A DNA stretch of 64,000 nt from Gongronella butleri. Its lineage: Eukaryota; Mucoromycota; Mucoromycetes; Mucorales; Cunninghamellaceae. Position numbers and translations under genes: made by a program. Under the pieces are notes generated by a model. It was not told the origin of the DNA, ran no database searches, and was given only the letters and a program-made list of their open reading frames with translations. This document shows positions 23,118-33,064 of this stretch, in pieces. Location of the stretch: contig JAIWZP010000021.1 in NCBI GenBank assembly GCA_025201375.1, positions 450,244 to 514,243 of the forward strand, written 5' to 3'. How positions within the stretch are numbered: position 1 is the stretch's first letter; every line of letters starts with the position of its first letter.

Positions 23118-23421
23118 CCCTTTTTTCGATTCCGGGCTGAATGATGCGAAGTTGCAGGGTGCACTTTAAAACCAGGAGGCGTCGATCTCCCTTGCATGGA
23201 TCCCAAAAGGAGGAGCGTGATTCATATGAACACTTTTTGAAAAAAAAATCGCGTCAAACGCCCCCGTTTTTCTGACGTTTTGCCACGATAAAGGGGGGCG
23301 ACGGAGCGGGCTCCGTCTTGTTTTGGGCAATGACGCCAACAAAAACAAGGGCAGCCGCCTTTTTCTCGTTTTTTTTTCCCTTCGTTTTATCTTTTTTTTT
23401 TTTTTTTCTCACGAAAATTCC
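22570..23421. other. Spacer between paralogues A and B
   Basis: Holds the polyadenylation signal of A (22635-22640), a ~31-T run at about 23083-23113, and the T-rich leader of B (about 23365-23410). No further gene. Confidence 0.5.
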
Positions 23422-24393
23422 ATGGCTCGCGAATCTGATCAAAAAGTGGTGTGTGGTCCAATACCCAAGGAAAAAGTGGCGCGTCATCTGCTCAAGATGA
23501 AGCGCAAAGTAAGTGACATGCGGCAAATCCAGCGTCAGATGGGCAACAAGCAGATGGCCATTGTGCGCACGCAAAAGGATCTCATGTCCACGCAGCTGAA
23601 GATTCTCGAATTTTTCGATGAGACAATGGGCGCGATTCGCCAAGTGAACCAGTCCCTGAATGATCTGAAAACAACGGTGGGCAGCCTTGAAAGCGCGTCT
23701 TTTCAGGGCTGTTTCAGTGTATACCCTCAGGATCCGCCACAAGTGCAAGATCCTTCCTTTTTACAAGCCCTGATGCCTCTTCCTTTGCCTGCCGCGCTGC
23801 CAGACACGCCAACTTCGCCTGAAGAGCCGAGCCAAAGCGAAGATTTGCACATGAGCCCCCCAATTGAAGAGTACAGACCACCAGACCCTGGACTGCCGCA
23901 ACCTCTGCGCGCGACAAGAGCCAATGTGTTGCCCACACTTGAAGTGTTGATGCGACGTCAAGGACTGAATCACACGGTGCCTGTGAACGACGTCAAGTAT
24001 GATTTGCAGCATGCAAGTCGCATTGTTTATGCCGAGCACCTCAATCGTGGCGATTTGACATTGAATATGTCGTGGCGCACCATGCATCAAAAATTCCAAA
24101 AGTCGGTGGTGAGGGACTTTGTTCAGCGCGCGCGGGACACTGTTGGCATCGATTTGGCGCCAGCAGGCACGCAATTCGTCAAGCGCATGGTTTCAGAGTT
24201 CCATAGTCAAGCGAGGACCAAGTGGCGTGGGCAAATACGCGATCGTCTTGGAAAGCTTCCAACAAATAGAGCATCTTGGTGGGAAGCGTGGCTGGACTTG
24301 CCCAATCAAGTCTCAGCGCACACATACACGACCGCCGTTCTGACAGCTCCACCTCCTCGCCAGTCCTCCACCACATCAGAAACCTCGCTTTGA
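23422..24393 (+). CDS. Unrecognised coiled-coil/helical-domain protein, family member B
   Basis: Single exon, 323 residues from MARESDQK; an upstream in-frame ATG at 23323 sits in T-rich leader. Lys-rich N-terminus, then a long coiled coil (about 20-95, KMKRKVSDMRQIQRQMG onward), an acidic Pro-rich linker, and the family's C-terminal domain at about 175-295: LEVLMRRQGLNHT, a Tyr-Ala-Glu helix, LNRGDLTLNMSWRTM, then GIDLAPAGTQFVKRM and a Trp-containing last helix ending WWEAWLDLP. This member keeps the signature best and is useful for searches. Function unknown; co-oriented with A and C-E. Confidence 0.78.
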   Translation: MARESDQKVVCGPIPKEKVARHLLKMKRKVSDMRQIQRQMGNKQMAIVRTQKDLMSTQLKILEFFDETMGAIRQVNQSLNDLKTTVGSLESASFQGCFSVYPQDPPQVQDPSFLQALMPLPLPAALPDTPTSPEEPSQSEDLHMSPPIEEYRPPDPGLPQPLRATRANVLPTLEVLMRRQGLNHTVPVNDVKYDLQHASRIVYAEHLNRGDLTLNMSWRTMHQKFQKSVVRDFVQRARDTVGIDLAPAGTQFVKRMVSEFHSQARTKWRGQIRDRLGKLPTNRASWWEAWLDLPNQVSAHTYTTAVLTAPPPRQSSTTSETSL

Positions 24394-25024
24394 TCCCGTG
24401 CCTAGTTTTATCATTTTTCCATTGTTTTCATCCACTTCGTTCGTCAACACAACAGGTCATTGAATAAAAAAAAAATTCTGCTCGCATCCGGCCAAAGGAA
24501 AATAAGTTGCGGGGAGCTTTTCTAGTTTTTTTTTTCTTTTTTTTTCACTTTTTTTTTTCTTTGCCACGCGTAATATGACAAAAGGATTTTGTCCATTTTT
24601 TTTTTAAAACGGCCCTCACAACCCTCTGTTCATGGTCCCTTAATGCGTGGACCGACAAATTTCACTGGAAATAAACAACACTGAGTTTTCCTTGGACTTT
24701 TCATTTGAAACGATCCTCGTTGACGATCCAGACAAATGGGGATGATGCTTTTTATTTTTTTACGCGTCGCGTTGTCCATGGGCTACAATTCTTAAACCTT
24801 GTCTTTCAATGGAATATGGCTGCAACAGGTTCAAAAGTTGTCAATAGTTGTCCGTGATTTCATCCATGAGGATGCTAGACCATTGGCCAGGCGATCACTT
24901 TTCTAATTTTTGACTCGCATACATATGGCAACTTGCCTAAATTTAGAAAAAAAAAAGAATAGACGTCTCACGCCTCTTGCTCCTTTTTTTTCTTTTTCTT
25001 CCATTGCTTTTCATCATTTGGTCA
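24394..25024. other. Spacer between paralogues B and C
   Basis: T-rich with several short T runs (24520-24610) and an AATAAA close to 24463-24468 that may end transcript B. No further gene. Confidence 0.5.
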
Positions 25025-25513
25025 ATGGAACAACGTCAATCCTTGTCATCTCCGTTGCGGTCTTATTCATTGCATCATCGGGCACGTCGTTCTCGTTCAA
25101 ATCGTTCTCCTTCGCGTGATCCGGAGTTCATGCGTCCTTCGACGCGTCATCCATCTGCTAGTCCTTCTCTCTCACGTCAATCATCGCGCCATTCATTCTA
25201 CAGCCGCCGGCGGACGTCCAAGAAAAAAAGTACAAGATCACAATTGCTCAAGTTCAAGGCCATCATGCGCAGGGTGCGACGCGCGCAGCACCGCTTGGTT
25301 CGCCGTCAAAACGAAATCATGGCGACCATGCACGCCATGTTGGATGCCATGAAAAGGGTGGACCGGTCAGTGATTGAGGCGGTTGCCGATGTGAAGCGAG
25401 CCCTAAAATCCCGTGGCAGTGCGTCTTCAAAGGCAATGGTCAATAGTTCCGTGGCAAGACCTGATCGAGATGAATCGGCAGCCTCGTCCAACTTTCAAGG
25501 CGATAGCGACTAG
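25025..25513 (+). CDS. Truncated family member C (coiled-coil half only)
   Basis: Single exon, 162 residues from MEQRQSLSSP. The N-terminus is a Ser/Arg-rich tract (many RS and SR pairs, about residues 8-75), then a coiled-coil segment (about 75-135) that resembles the matching part of D and E. The C-terminal signature domain is absent: the frame stops at 25511-25513 and only about 230 bp separate it from D, with no remnant of the domain in any frame. It may be a shortened functional paralogue or a decaying copy. Confidence 0.6.
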   Translation: MEQRQSLSSPLRSYSLHHRARRSRSNRSPSRDPEFMRPSTRHPSASPSLSRQSSRHSFYSRRRTSKKKSTRSQLLKFKAIMRRVRRAQHRLVRRQNEIMATMHAMLDAMKRVDRSVIEAVADVKRALKSRGSASSKAMVNSSVARPDRDESAASSNFQGDSD

Positions 25514-25739
25514 TCATTGCAAGGTGGTGGTGGATTCGGAATCTGCTTGAAATAATAAAAAAGAATCATTTTCGATGCGTTTTATCAATTTGGCATCGGT
25601 GGGGTCGATTGCATTTGTGTGGTGCATCTGTCATTGGCCGGCGTGTGGCCATTCATCATAATGGGGTGCCAAAAAAAAAAAAAAAGGTCGCCACTGTCAA
25701 CTTTCTTTTCGCTCTTTCTTCCACAATTTTTTTTACATC

Positions 25740-26897
25740 ATGTCTTTTTATCGAGCACAGCGCCGTCCATCTTCCCAATTTTCGTTGCCTGTTCATGGCT
25801 CAATGCGCCACGAGACGCGTCATGCGTCTCGCAATCCTCGTTTGCCACAGCGCAAGCCATCGTCTCCAGCTCTTTCCCTGCCGCACCATTCTTCACACGC
25901 ATCTAGGTCTCGCTCGGCACGTCATCCATCACCAATCCGCTCTGCTTATTTTCCACAACAGTCTGATGGACACACGGAGACTCATGACTCGTTCCCGCGG
26001 CACTTGGCGCATCGTAGCCGTCGGTCGTCTCAAGATAAAAAGGTCAAACGTCAATTGCGCAGCCTGGAGAAAAGGATGCGCGTCATTCTTTCGCAACAAC
26101 AACAAATGTCGCTCATCTTTGAAGAAATGGCACACAATATGAGCGCGTCAATGGAAGCTGTGGACCGTGTTGAGCAAATGGTGGCCAGTATGCGTGAACA
26201 TGTGTGTTTGGGCGTGGAATCGGATGCTCTTGCTACACCAGGTGCCAATCAAGTCCCATCTTATTCTCATGCGATCCCGGCTGCGACAGGTGCCCAAAAT
26301 GATGAACTTGCGCCATCAGCCACGCCCGACAATCGATTGCCATCATCGTTTACAATGCGCACAAAGCGTGACGGCGTGGCTCTAATCAAGGAATTGATGG
26401 TGCGGCAAGACATTCCCTTGTTGGTGTTTGAAGAAGTGTGGAATGATTTGCGACAAATTGGCCAATGTCTCTACGCGGATGCACTCTGTCGTGGTGACAT
26501 CGCCCTCAATACCAACTTGCGCTACATGAATCCCACCCTGCTCTCGAGTCTCTTAGACACGTACGTGCATCGTGCGGCCGTGATCATCGGTATCGACCTG
26601 TCGCCGTGCCACCCCTGGTTCACAAAGCAGCTCTTGGGTCACTTCTGTGCTGATCGGCGCCGCATTTGGCACAAAAAAATCATCTCTCAGCTCGACGACG
26701 CGCCCAGAAATCATGATGACTGGGTCCAAGCGTGGCTTGCTTCTCAATTGACCCCGCACGCTCAGTACGGCACGCAGGCAATGCTCGAAAGCCTGCGCAC
26801 GCGTCGTGCCACGCGATCAAACACGCATTTGACATCTTCTCCTCCTGAGATGCAAACAACGCCAGTCGCCGGTCCGTCGCAAATCAACTCAAATTGA
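25740..26897 (+). CDS. Unrecognised coiled-coil/helical-domain protein, family member D
   Basis: Single exon, 385 residues from MSFYRAQRR. The N-terminus (about 1-100) is rich in Arg, Ser, His and Pro with RS-like pairs and is probably disordered and nucleic-acid binding. A coiled coil follows at about 100-160 (KRQLRSLEKRMRVILSQQQQ). The C-terminal family domain lies at about 215-340: LIKELMVRQDIP, VWNDLRQIGQCLYADAL, CRGDIALNTNLRYM, then GIDLSPCHPWFTKQL (signature with Ser-Pro-Cys in place of Ala-Pro-Ala) and DDWVQAWLA. Tail Thr/Ser-rich. Function unknown. Confidence 0.77.
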   Translation: MSFYRAQRRPSSQFSLPVHGSMRHETRHASRNPRLPQRKPSSPALSLPHHSSHASRSRSARHPSPIRSAYFPQQSDGHTETHDSFPRHLAHRSRRSSQDKKVKRQLRSLEKRMRVILSQQQQMSLIFEEMAHNMSASMEAVDRVEQMVASMREHVCLGVESDALATPGANQVPSYSHAIPAATGAQNDELAPSATPDNRLPSSFTMRTKRDGVALIKELMVRQDIPLLVFEEVWNDLRQIGQCLYADALCRGDIALNTNLRYMNPTLLSSLLDTYVHRAAVIIGIDLSPCHPWFTKQLLGHFCADRRRIWHKKIISQLDDAPRNHDDWVQAWLASQLTPHAQYGTQAMLESLRTRRATRSNTHLTSSPPEMQTTPVAGPSQINSN

Positions 26898-27226
26898 CCA
26901 CATTTCCGCTCACTCGCTCGTTCGCTCCTCTTTGTGGCAAAATTTTACATGCATGGCCACCTCCTTTTCCTTTGCCCAAATCATTGAATCCTTGAATCGA
27001 CTCACTTGAATTAGCCCAAATAAAAAAAAACGTTGTTGCCGCAGATTTCAAGAAAGAAATGAGAAAGCGGGAGAGGACGCATATCAAGGCATCAATGTGT
27101 AGTGTCATTCATATTGTGTGATTCGTCAGCAGACACTAATTTTTTTTCAAAGGCTAAAAAAGAGGGAGCTCCCTTTTTTACCCCTTTCTTTCTCATTGTC
27201 CATCTTTTTTTTTTCTTTTTGGCCCA
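26898..27226. other. Spacer between paralogues D and E
   Basis: A/T-rich with a T-rich leader just before the ATG of E. Nothing else seen. Confidence 0.5.
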
Positions 27227-28441
27227 ATGTCTTCATGTCGGTCGCATCGCCTTCACGCGGTGGAATCTGACCGCCATTTGCAATCCTCGCACTCAAATCG
27301 GCGCCATCGAGTCAAGAAAAATAGCACAAAGCGCCGCATTCGCAATCTGAAGCGCGAACTCAAGGCGACCATGCATAGTCAGCACGAAATGATCGAGGAG
27401 CAGCACAGCATTGTTGCGGCTCAAAGCGAGATCTTGGACATGGTTCAGCACGTCGACAAGGTGTTGAAAGATGCGCGTGCGGGTCTGGCGGCTTCCTTGC
27501 AATCTCAAAACGCGCATTCAAGCCGCTTCTCTGCCGACTCGTCGCGCCCTTTGGCTGCCACCATGGACAACAACGACACGACGGCAATGGATCAACCTCA
27601 AATTTCCATGACCATGGGCAACAATGACTTTCCAGCAGCAGCAGAGCCCGGTTTTTTCCCATCCTATGGCATCTATTGTAAAAAACACGCCTTGCCAACC
27701 ATTCACGAGCTCATGAAACAGCAAGGATTCAACATGGAATTGGGTGATTTCGTCTGGAATGACCTGCGCGTTGCCTGTCGCACGATTTATTACGATTTTC
27801 TCAACCGAGGCGTGGTGACGATTGACATCAAGTGGTGCAACATTGACGAAGCGATTCGCCAAGAAATGGTCACGATGATGATGCTGAAGGTGCAAGAAAA
27901 TGTCGATCTGGACTTGGCGCCGGCAGGCGTGAAATTTTCGCGGTATATGATGCGCATGCTCTGTTTCACCAGTCGTCGCACCTGGTACAGAGTTTTGTCA
28001 CAAAATCTCCACAACACGAGCGCGCTGAACAGCGACGACTGGCTCCAGGCCTGGCGAGACAGACCACCACGCATCGATCCTGAGCTGTATCAGACACTGT
28101 CGTCATCATCATTGGCCGCGCCTTCCTCTTTTTCGCGCAACCTTGAGCACACCACCATCACACAACCGCAGCACTCTCAGCAGCAACACTTTTATGACAT
28201 TGACGACGACGACTCGGATGCTGCGTCCCATCACAATGACGACGATAACAACAACACAAATCAACAACAACCCCACCACGACAACGACTCGAATTGGTGG
28301 TCTTATACTGACCATTTGGCTCCATTTTACGAGAGCCACAAGCAGCAGTCAGTCAACAACGATGACATGATGTCCACGTCCCACCTTCTGTCCAATGCCT
28401 CCAACAAAGAGTCTGATTTCTCGTCCACTGACTGGCTCTGA
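27227..28441 (+). CDS. Unrecognised coiled-coil/helical-domain protein, family member E
   Basis: Single exon, 404 residues from MSSCRSHRL. Basic His/Arg/Lys N-terminus (about 1-45), coiled coil (about 45-95), low-complexity linker, then the family domain at about 155-285: TIHELMKQQGFNME, VWNDLRVACRTIYYDFLNRG, IKWCNIDEAIRQEM, DLDLAPAGVKFSRYMM and DDWLQAWRD. The last ~120 residues are His/Gln/Asn/Asp-rich and look disordered; they are absent from A and B. AATAAA at 28655-28660. Function unknown. Confidence 0.78.
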   Translation: MSSCRSHRLHAVESDRHLQSSHSNRRHRVKKNSTKRRIRNLKRELKATMHSQHEMIEEQHSIVAAQSEILDMVQHVDKVLKDARAGLAASLQSQNAHSSRFSADSSRPLAATMDNNDTTAMDQPQISMTMGNNDFPAAAEPGFFPSYGIYCKKHALPTIHELMKQQGFNMELGDFVWNDLRVACRTIYYDFLNRGVVTIDIKWCNIDEAIRQEMVTMMMLKVQENVDLDLAPAGVKFSRYMMRMLCFTSRRTWYRVLSQNLHNTSALNSDDWLQAWRDRPPRIDPELYQTLSSSSLAAPSSFSRNLEHTTITQPQHSQQQHFYDIDDDDSDAASHHNDDDNNNTNQQQPHHDNDSNWWSYTDHLAPFYESHKQQSVNNDDMMSTSHLLSNASNKESDFSSTDWL

Positions 28442-29089
28442 TCATACGATGCGCGGCGGCTTGCGCTTACGTCTTTGCACTCTTGCTGCATCATCAATTC
28501 TTTTTCGCTGTTTTCTGTCATCTTGCTTGGTTCGCTTGGGTGGTGCCTTTTTTCTACTACTATTCATGTATCATTTTCTTGCTGCCTCTTTTTCGTCGGC
28601 TTAAAAATTTACTGTAATTGTGCAGCGTTCATCAATACGTACGTATGATACAGCAATAAAAAAAAATAAAGAACTTTCTTTGGCATGCGCGACTGCACAT
28701 ACTGTACCGGTAGCATGAAAATATTTTATCATACAGTACTATATGAACAACCTTGCTTCTTCTTGCGAATTGCTACAGTATGATATCATACTGTAGTACC
28801 GTATCTTGCATTTCACAGTACGTATTTGTATCTGCGCTGCCGCCGCCCATCATGCAGCTGCTTGATCATCATCGCTTGTTGCTTGTCATTTCGGTACTAA
28901 TAATTAAGGCAGTACAGTAGTATGATGCTTTTAACACGCTCAGCATCAGAACGAGACAAGACAAGCGGATGATGGGATGACACAACAGCTTTTTTGCTGA
29001 TTTATTTTTTAGACCACGCGCTATTACAGTACGGTACAATAATAATGCTCAAATTATAGGTCTTAGTCATTTTGAACACGCACGTTTTT

Positions 29090-30765
29090 TGAATTTTGCC
29101 GGCCTGCTGTGCCTCCAGAAATTATTTTACAACCTACTTGCCTGTTAATGAAACTTGCGTCATGGCGTAAACTGTAGCTCAGTGCTCAACACAGACCCGA
29201 CCGATTTTTTTTGGACACGAAAATGTAAAAATGCGTGTTTTCAGACTTTGCCGGCCTGCTGTGCCTCCAGAATTTTTTTTACAGCCTACTTGGTTGCCCG
29301 CCAATGAAACTTGCGTCCTAGCTTAAGCTATAGCTCCGTGCTCAATACAGACCCGTCTGATTTTTTTTTGGACACGAAAATGTAAAAATGCGTGTTTTCA
29401 GACTTTGCCGGCCTGCTGTGCATCCAGAATTTTTTTCACAGCCTACAGCACTGTACCGTCCCCTACCAAAAAAAGTGTCCCCTAGTCAATTTTTCTGCAG
29501 TGTCAGCCGTAAAATTTATCACTTTAATCTCATCTGTATTGATCAATAATGGCTCCAATGACATGAAATTTTATACAAACATACAATGGTTTGGAGGTAT
29601 AAAAAAGACTCTAAAATTATAAAATGAATAATATAGTGAGCGGTTTTTGAAATAGAGCAAAAAAGGTGAACCTGACGCGTCACGTGACGCGACGCGTACC
29701 CAAGCATATACAATGGCCTGTGGAGATGAATTGACATTAATTATGAATCAATATCTCCAAATTTTTCTGAGACAATCATGTAGATGTCTCATTATTTTTG
29801 TCAATTCATTTTAGGGCACATGCGTCATGCCGGAGCGTAGCGTGCCAATTGGTCAAATTGTCACTGTGACGCGTCGGACGCGTCATTTGCCGCGATTTCC
29901 TTAGTGTGACCGTGATGCCTTACCTGGTTGATATAATCACAACTACAGTACTCAATAGTATCCACTCTTAGGCTTTCAAATTAAATGGTTATCATATTTT
30001 CAAGCCAACAAAGAGATTAAATTTGTTTGATAGAGATATAATCCTTTTTCCATGGTTTTTTGATGCTTGGCGCGTCACAGTGACAATTTGACTAATTGGC
30101 ACAATGCGCTCCGGCATGACGCATGTGCCCTAAAATGAATTGACAAAAATAATGAGACATCTACATGATTGTCTCAGAAAAATTTGGAGATATTGATTCG
30201 TAATGTCAATTCATCTCCACAGGCCATTGTATATGCTTGGGTACGCGTCGCGTCGCGTGACGCGTCAGGTTCACCTTTTTTGCTCTATTTCAAAAACCGC
30301 TCACTATATTCATTTTATAATTTTAGAGTCTTTTTTATACCTCCAAACCATTGTATGTTTGTATAAAATTTCATGTCATTGGAGCCATTATTGATCAATA
30401 CAGATGAGATTAAAGTGATAAATTTTACGGCTGACACTGCAGAAAAATTGACTAGGGGACACTTTTTTTGGTAGGGGACGGTACAGTATCATACTTGCCC
30501 GCCAATGAAACTTGCGTCATGGCGTAATAGTGTACAGTAAGCTATAATAATAGCTCCGTGCTCAATACAGACCCGCCCAATTTTTTTTGGGCACGAAAAT
30601 GTAAAAATGCGTGTTTTCAGACTTTGCCGGCCTGCTGTGCCTCCAGAATTTTTTCACAGCCTACTTGCCTGCCAATGAAACTTGTGTCATGGCGTAAACT
30701 ATACAGTAGCTCCATGTTCAATACAGACCCACTTGATTTTTTTGGACTCGAAAATGTAAAAAACT
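29090..30765 (+). repeat. Tandem ~155-bp repeat array, one unit split by an insertion
   Basis: GCCGGCCTGCTGTGCCTCC recurs at about 29098, 29250, 29407 (one base different) and 30627. Between them the order is constant: a T run, ACAGCCTACTTG, CCCGCCAATGAAACTTGCG, a variable GCGTAA...GCTCC stretch, CAGACCC and GACACGAAAATGTAAAAATG. The third unit is cut after ACAGCCTA and resumes at about 30494, with the palindromic element between. Confidence 0.85.
29446..30491. mobile_element. Palindromic MITE-like element with ~420-bp inverted arms
   Basis: Bases 29450-29873 are the near-perfect reverse complement of 30071-30487, with a ~197-bp spacer. The ends read ACTGTACCGTCCCCTACC on each strand. Comparing the broken 155-bp repeat with its intact neighbours gives the empty site ACAGCCTACTTGCC, and a TA dinucleotide flanks the insertion on both sides, the target duplication of Tc1/mariner-class elements. 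No transposase frame is present, so it is non-autonomous. Exact end bases are uncertain by a few nucleotides because the outermost 4 bp are not symmetrical. Confidence 0.8.
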
Positions 30766-32089
30766 ATGACACAGCACCAACCACCGCCTGCGGTGAGTAG
30801 CGGAGGGCATTAGAGCCGAAGGCTCGCCACGTCGCCCGGAAGCTACGGTACTGTAGTTCAACGCAAAATTTGCAACAAAAAAGCTTAGACCCCCAAAGCG
30901 CAATGACCATTACTTTTGAAAAGTTCAGGGGTCATTCAGGGGTCACATATTTCAATCTCAGAAAGTGCTAAATTTGGAAAATTTCGAACTCCGAGTGATC
31001 AATGCATCCCAAACAGGCAACTCTGACAATTTGCTATTGGCACGCAAAATGACAGGTCGCCCCAACGTATGAAAAAAGTCCAAAGAGTGACGCATGAACG
31101 GCGATCGACTGAGAAAAATGGCCTACTTTGGGTAAGATTTTTTGCAAAAATTTAAGGTTTGAAACTTCCAAATTAAGGTCGTGGATTGCATGGAATTTTT
31201 TTACAGTAGTTTCTTTATTTTTTATTTTGCATACTTTTGTGTGCTGAATGGCTGGACTGCACGCTGCAACTACAACAGTATCATCATACAGTAATAACTA
31301 CTGTACCGGTATGATAGCTGGGGAAATGACCGATGCAAAAAGCTAAAACCCAAGCTAGCGCACTGCAAGTCATCCCATTACTGTAGATGCTTTGCCCTCC
31401 TGTTTTTTGTTCGTAAAAATGCATTAAAAATCAGAGGTTGACTAGACCACCGCCGTTGTCGAGTAAATCGTGATTAAAGATTTTGTTCAAAAAAAAGTGG
31501 ATTTTCTCTGTGCTCAGTTTTGATCAGATCGCAGTGCAACTTGTTTCATCCAACAGAGATTCAGCAGCTGCAATCTGCACGTTAAAAGCAACGTGGGTTG
31601 TTTTTCCAGTTGTCGATCAAAATAAGTTTTAAAATTAATCCAAAGTTTGACCGACTTTTTCATGCATGCGTGCAAAGGTCGTCCATCATCGAGAGTGGTG
31701 CAAACAATCCGAAAGTGACACCCAAGTGTGTTTCTTTCGATCGATGCCATTTTCACCGCGATCCATAAATATATATTTTCGAGACCTCGTGTGCTAAATT
31801 TGTGAAAATACTGTAACGGCATTTTCGGTAAGAGACTGGCAGCATTTTTAAAAAATTATAAAAAGGGATCGTGGCCGGGCGCCAGGCAATCAAAATGAAA
31901 ATGTCGACATCATGCCGACAGCGTTTTGGATCGTCGACAATCCCGCTCAATGCGACTGAACCATCGCTGCCTCATCATGCAGCCTTGAATACGTACAACA
32001 GTATCATACTTCATACAGTATCATATTGATCAAAAGAGACGAATGAGCGCGCAGCAATGATTGACATACATTACAGTAACTATGAGACA

Positions 32090-32400
32090 ACACCACGCTC
32101 CTTCTTCCGCGTAATTCGCCTTTGAAATTATATATCATATGATATATACTGTATTCGCTCATTTGCTCGTTGTTACAGTACTGGTGGACTGGCCACCAGA
32201 TCTCTTTTTTGGCATGATGTTTCAACTTTCATTATTTCTCCATGCCCTTTACTGTATGATACAGTATCTTGTGGATGAGTTGGTGTAATTCTCGACTTTT
32301 ATTTTTCGATTTTTGTGTGGTGCTTCAGTCGCGGCTGCTTTTGGGTTTGCGCGTGACTTGTTGCCAACGAGTTTTGGCGGCTACTCATGGAGCCCCAATG
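32090..32400 (+). repeat. Partial copy of the old decayed repeat
   Basis: GCTCCTTCTTCCGCGTAATTCGCC, interrupted sequence, then CTCATTTGCTCGTTG and GTGTAATTCTCGA appear in the same order as in the copies at 16.8 and 47.4 kb. Short TACAGTA-type insertions interrupt it. Confidence 0.45.
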
Positions 32401-33064
32401 ATGCTTCTAGCTTGTCATTACAAGTTACAGTAGGACACGTTGCAGGGTATTAAATGCGGGATTGGCCCGCATTATCATAAATCACAATCTCAGTGATTTT
32501 TCTGAAAATCGGCAGCACCCCATTAGGTTTATATCATGTCAGAAAAGACTGCCGCTTTTTTTATGTGATCCAGAACCGAAATTTGCAATTTTTTTCTGTG
32601 ATATACCAAGACCCTTGTGCATTGTTGTGCATGCTGGCGAGAAAGTAGAGGATTTTGAATGCAATTGGATTTTGCAATTGTACAAAGTCCGTTCATCGTG
32701 AAAGCCAGGCGGACGAAAAAAAAATGCGGGGGCACGTCTCCTTCCAATGGGCTCAAATCACATGCGCCTAGCACACGAATTTGGCGTTCTATGACCTGAA
32801 AATGGATTTTAACGGCCAACAGCCTGAACAAACTTCGATTTTGATTTTTTTGAGTGAATAGGGTGCAAGGGAGAGCACAGTACGTGCGAATTGCATTAAA
32901 ACGATGGTCTCGCAAAGCACGACCAAGTAAAAGGTCTGAAACGATTTTTTTTTTTTTTTTTTTTGGCGCGCGGCCGCCAAGCTAAGCTTTAAAGTCAGCG
33001 CTGCTCCTTTTTTTTTTTTTTTTTTTTTTTACTGTTTACCTCTTGTTTCCTTTTTTACCTCTGT

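Larger units (their letters stand above)
28442..33064. other. Gene-free repeat island with many TACAGTA heptamers
   Basis: About 4.6 kb with no supportable gene. It contains a tandem array of a ~155-bp repeat, the palindromic element nested in it, scattered TACAGTA/TACTGTA and ATGATAC-type motifs, a partial decayed repeat near 32.1-32.4 kb and the T-rich leader of family member F (about 32940-33035). It separates member F from A-E. Confidence 0.65.

Noticed and set aside
32529..32915. Minus-strand open frame of 128 codons
   Set aside because: Lies in the repeat island with no recognisable domain and no matching leader or polyadenylation signal.
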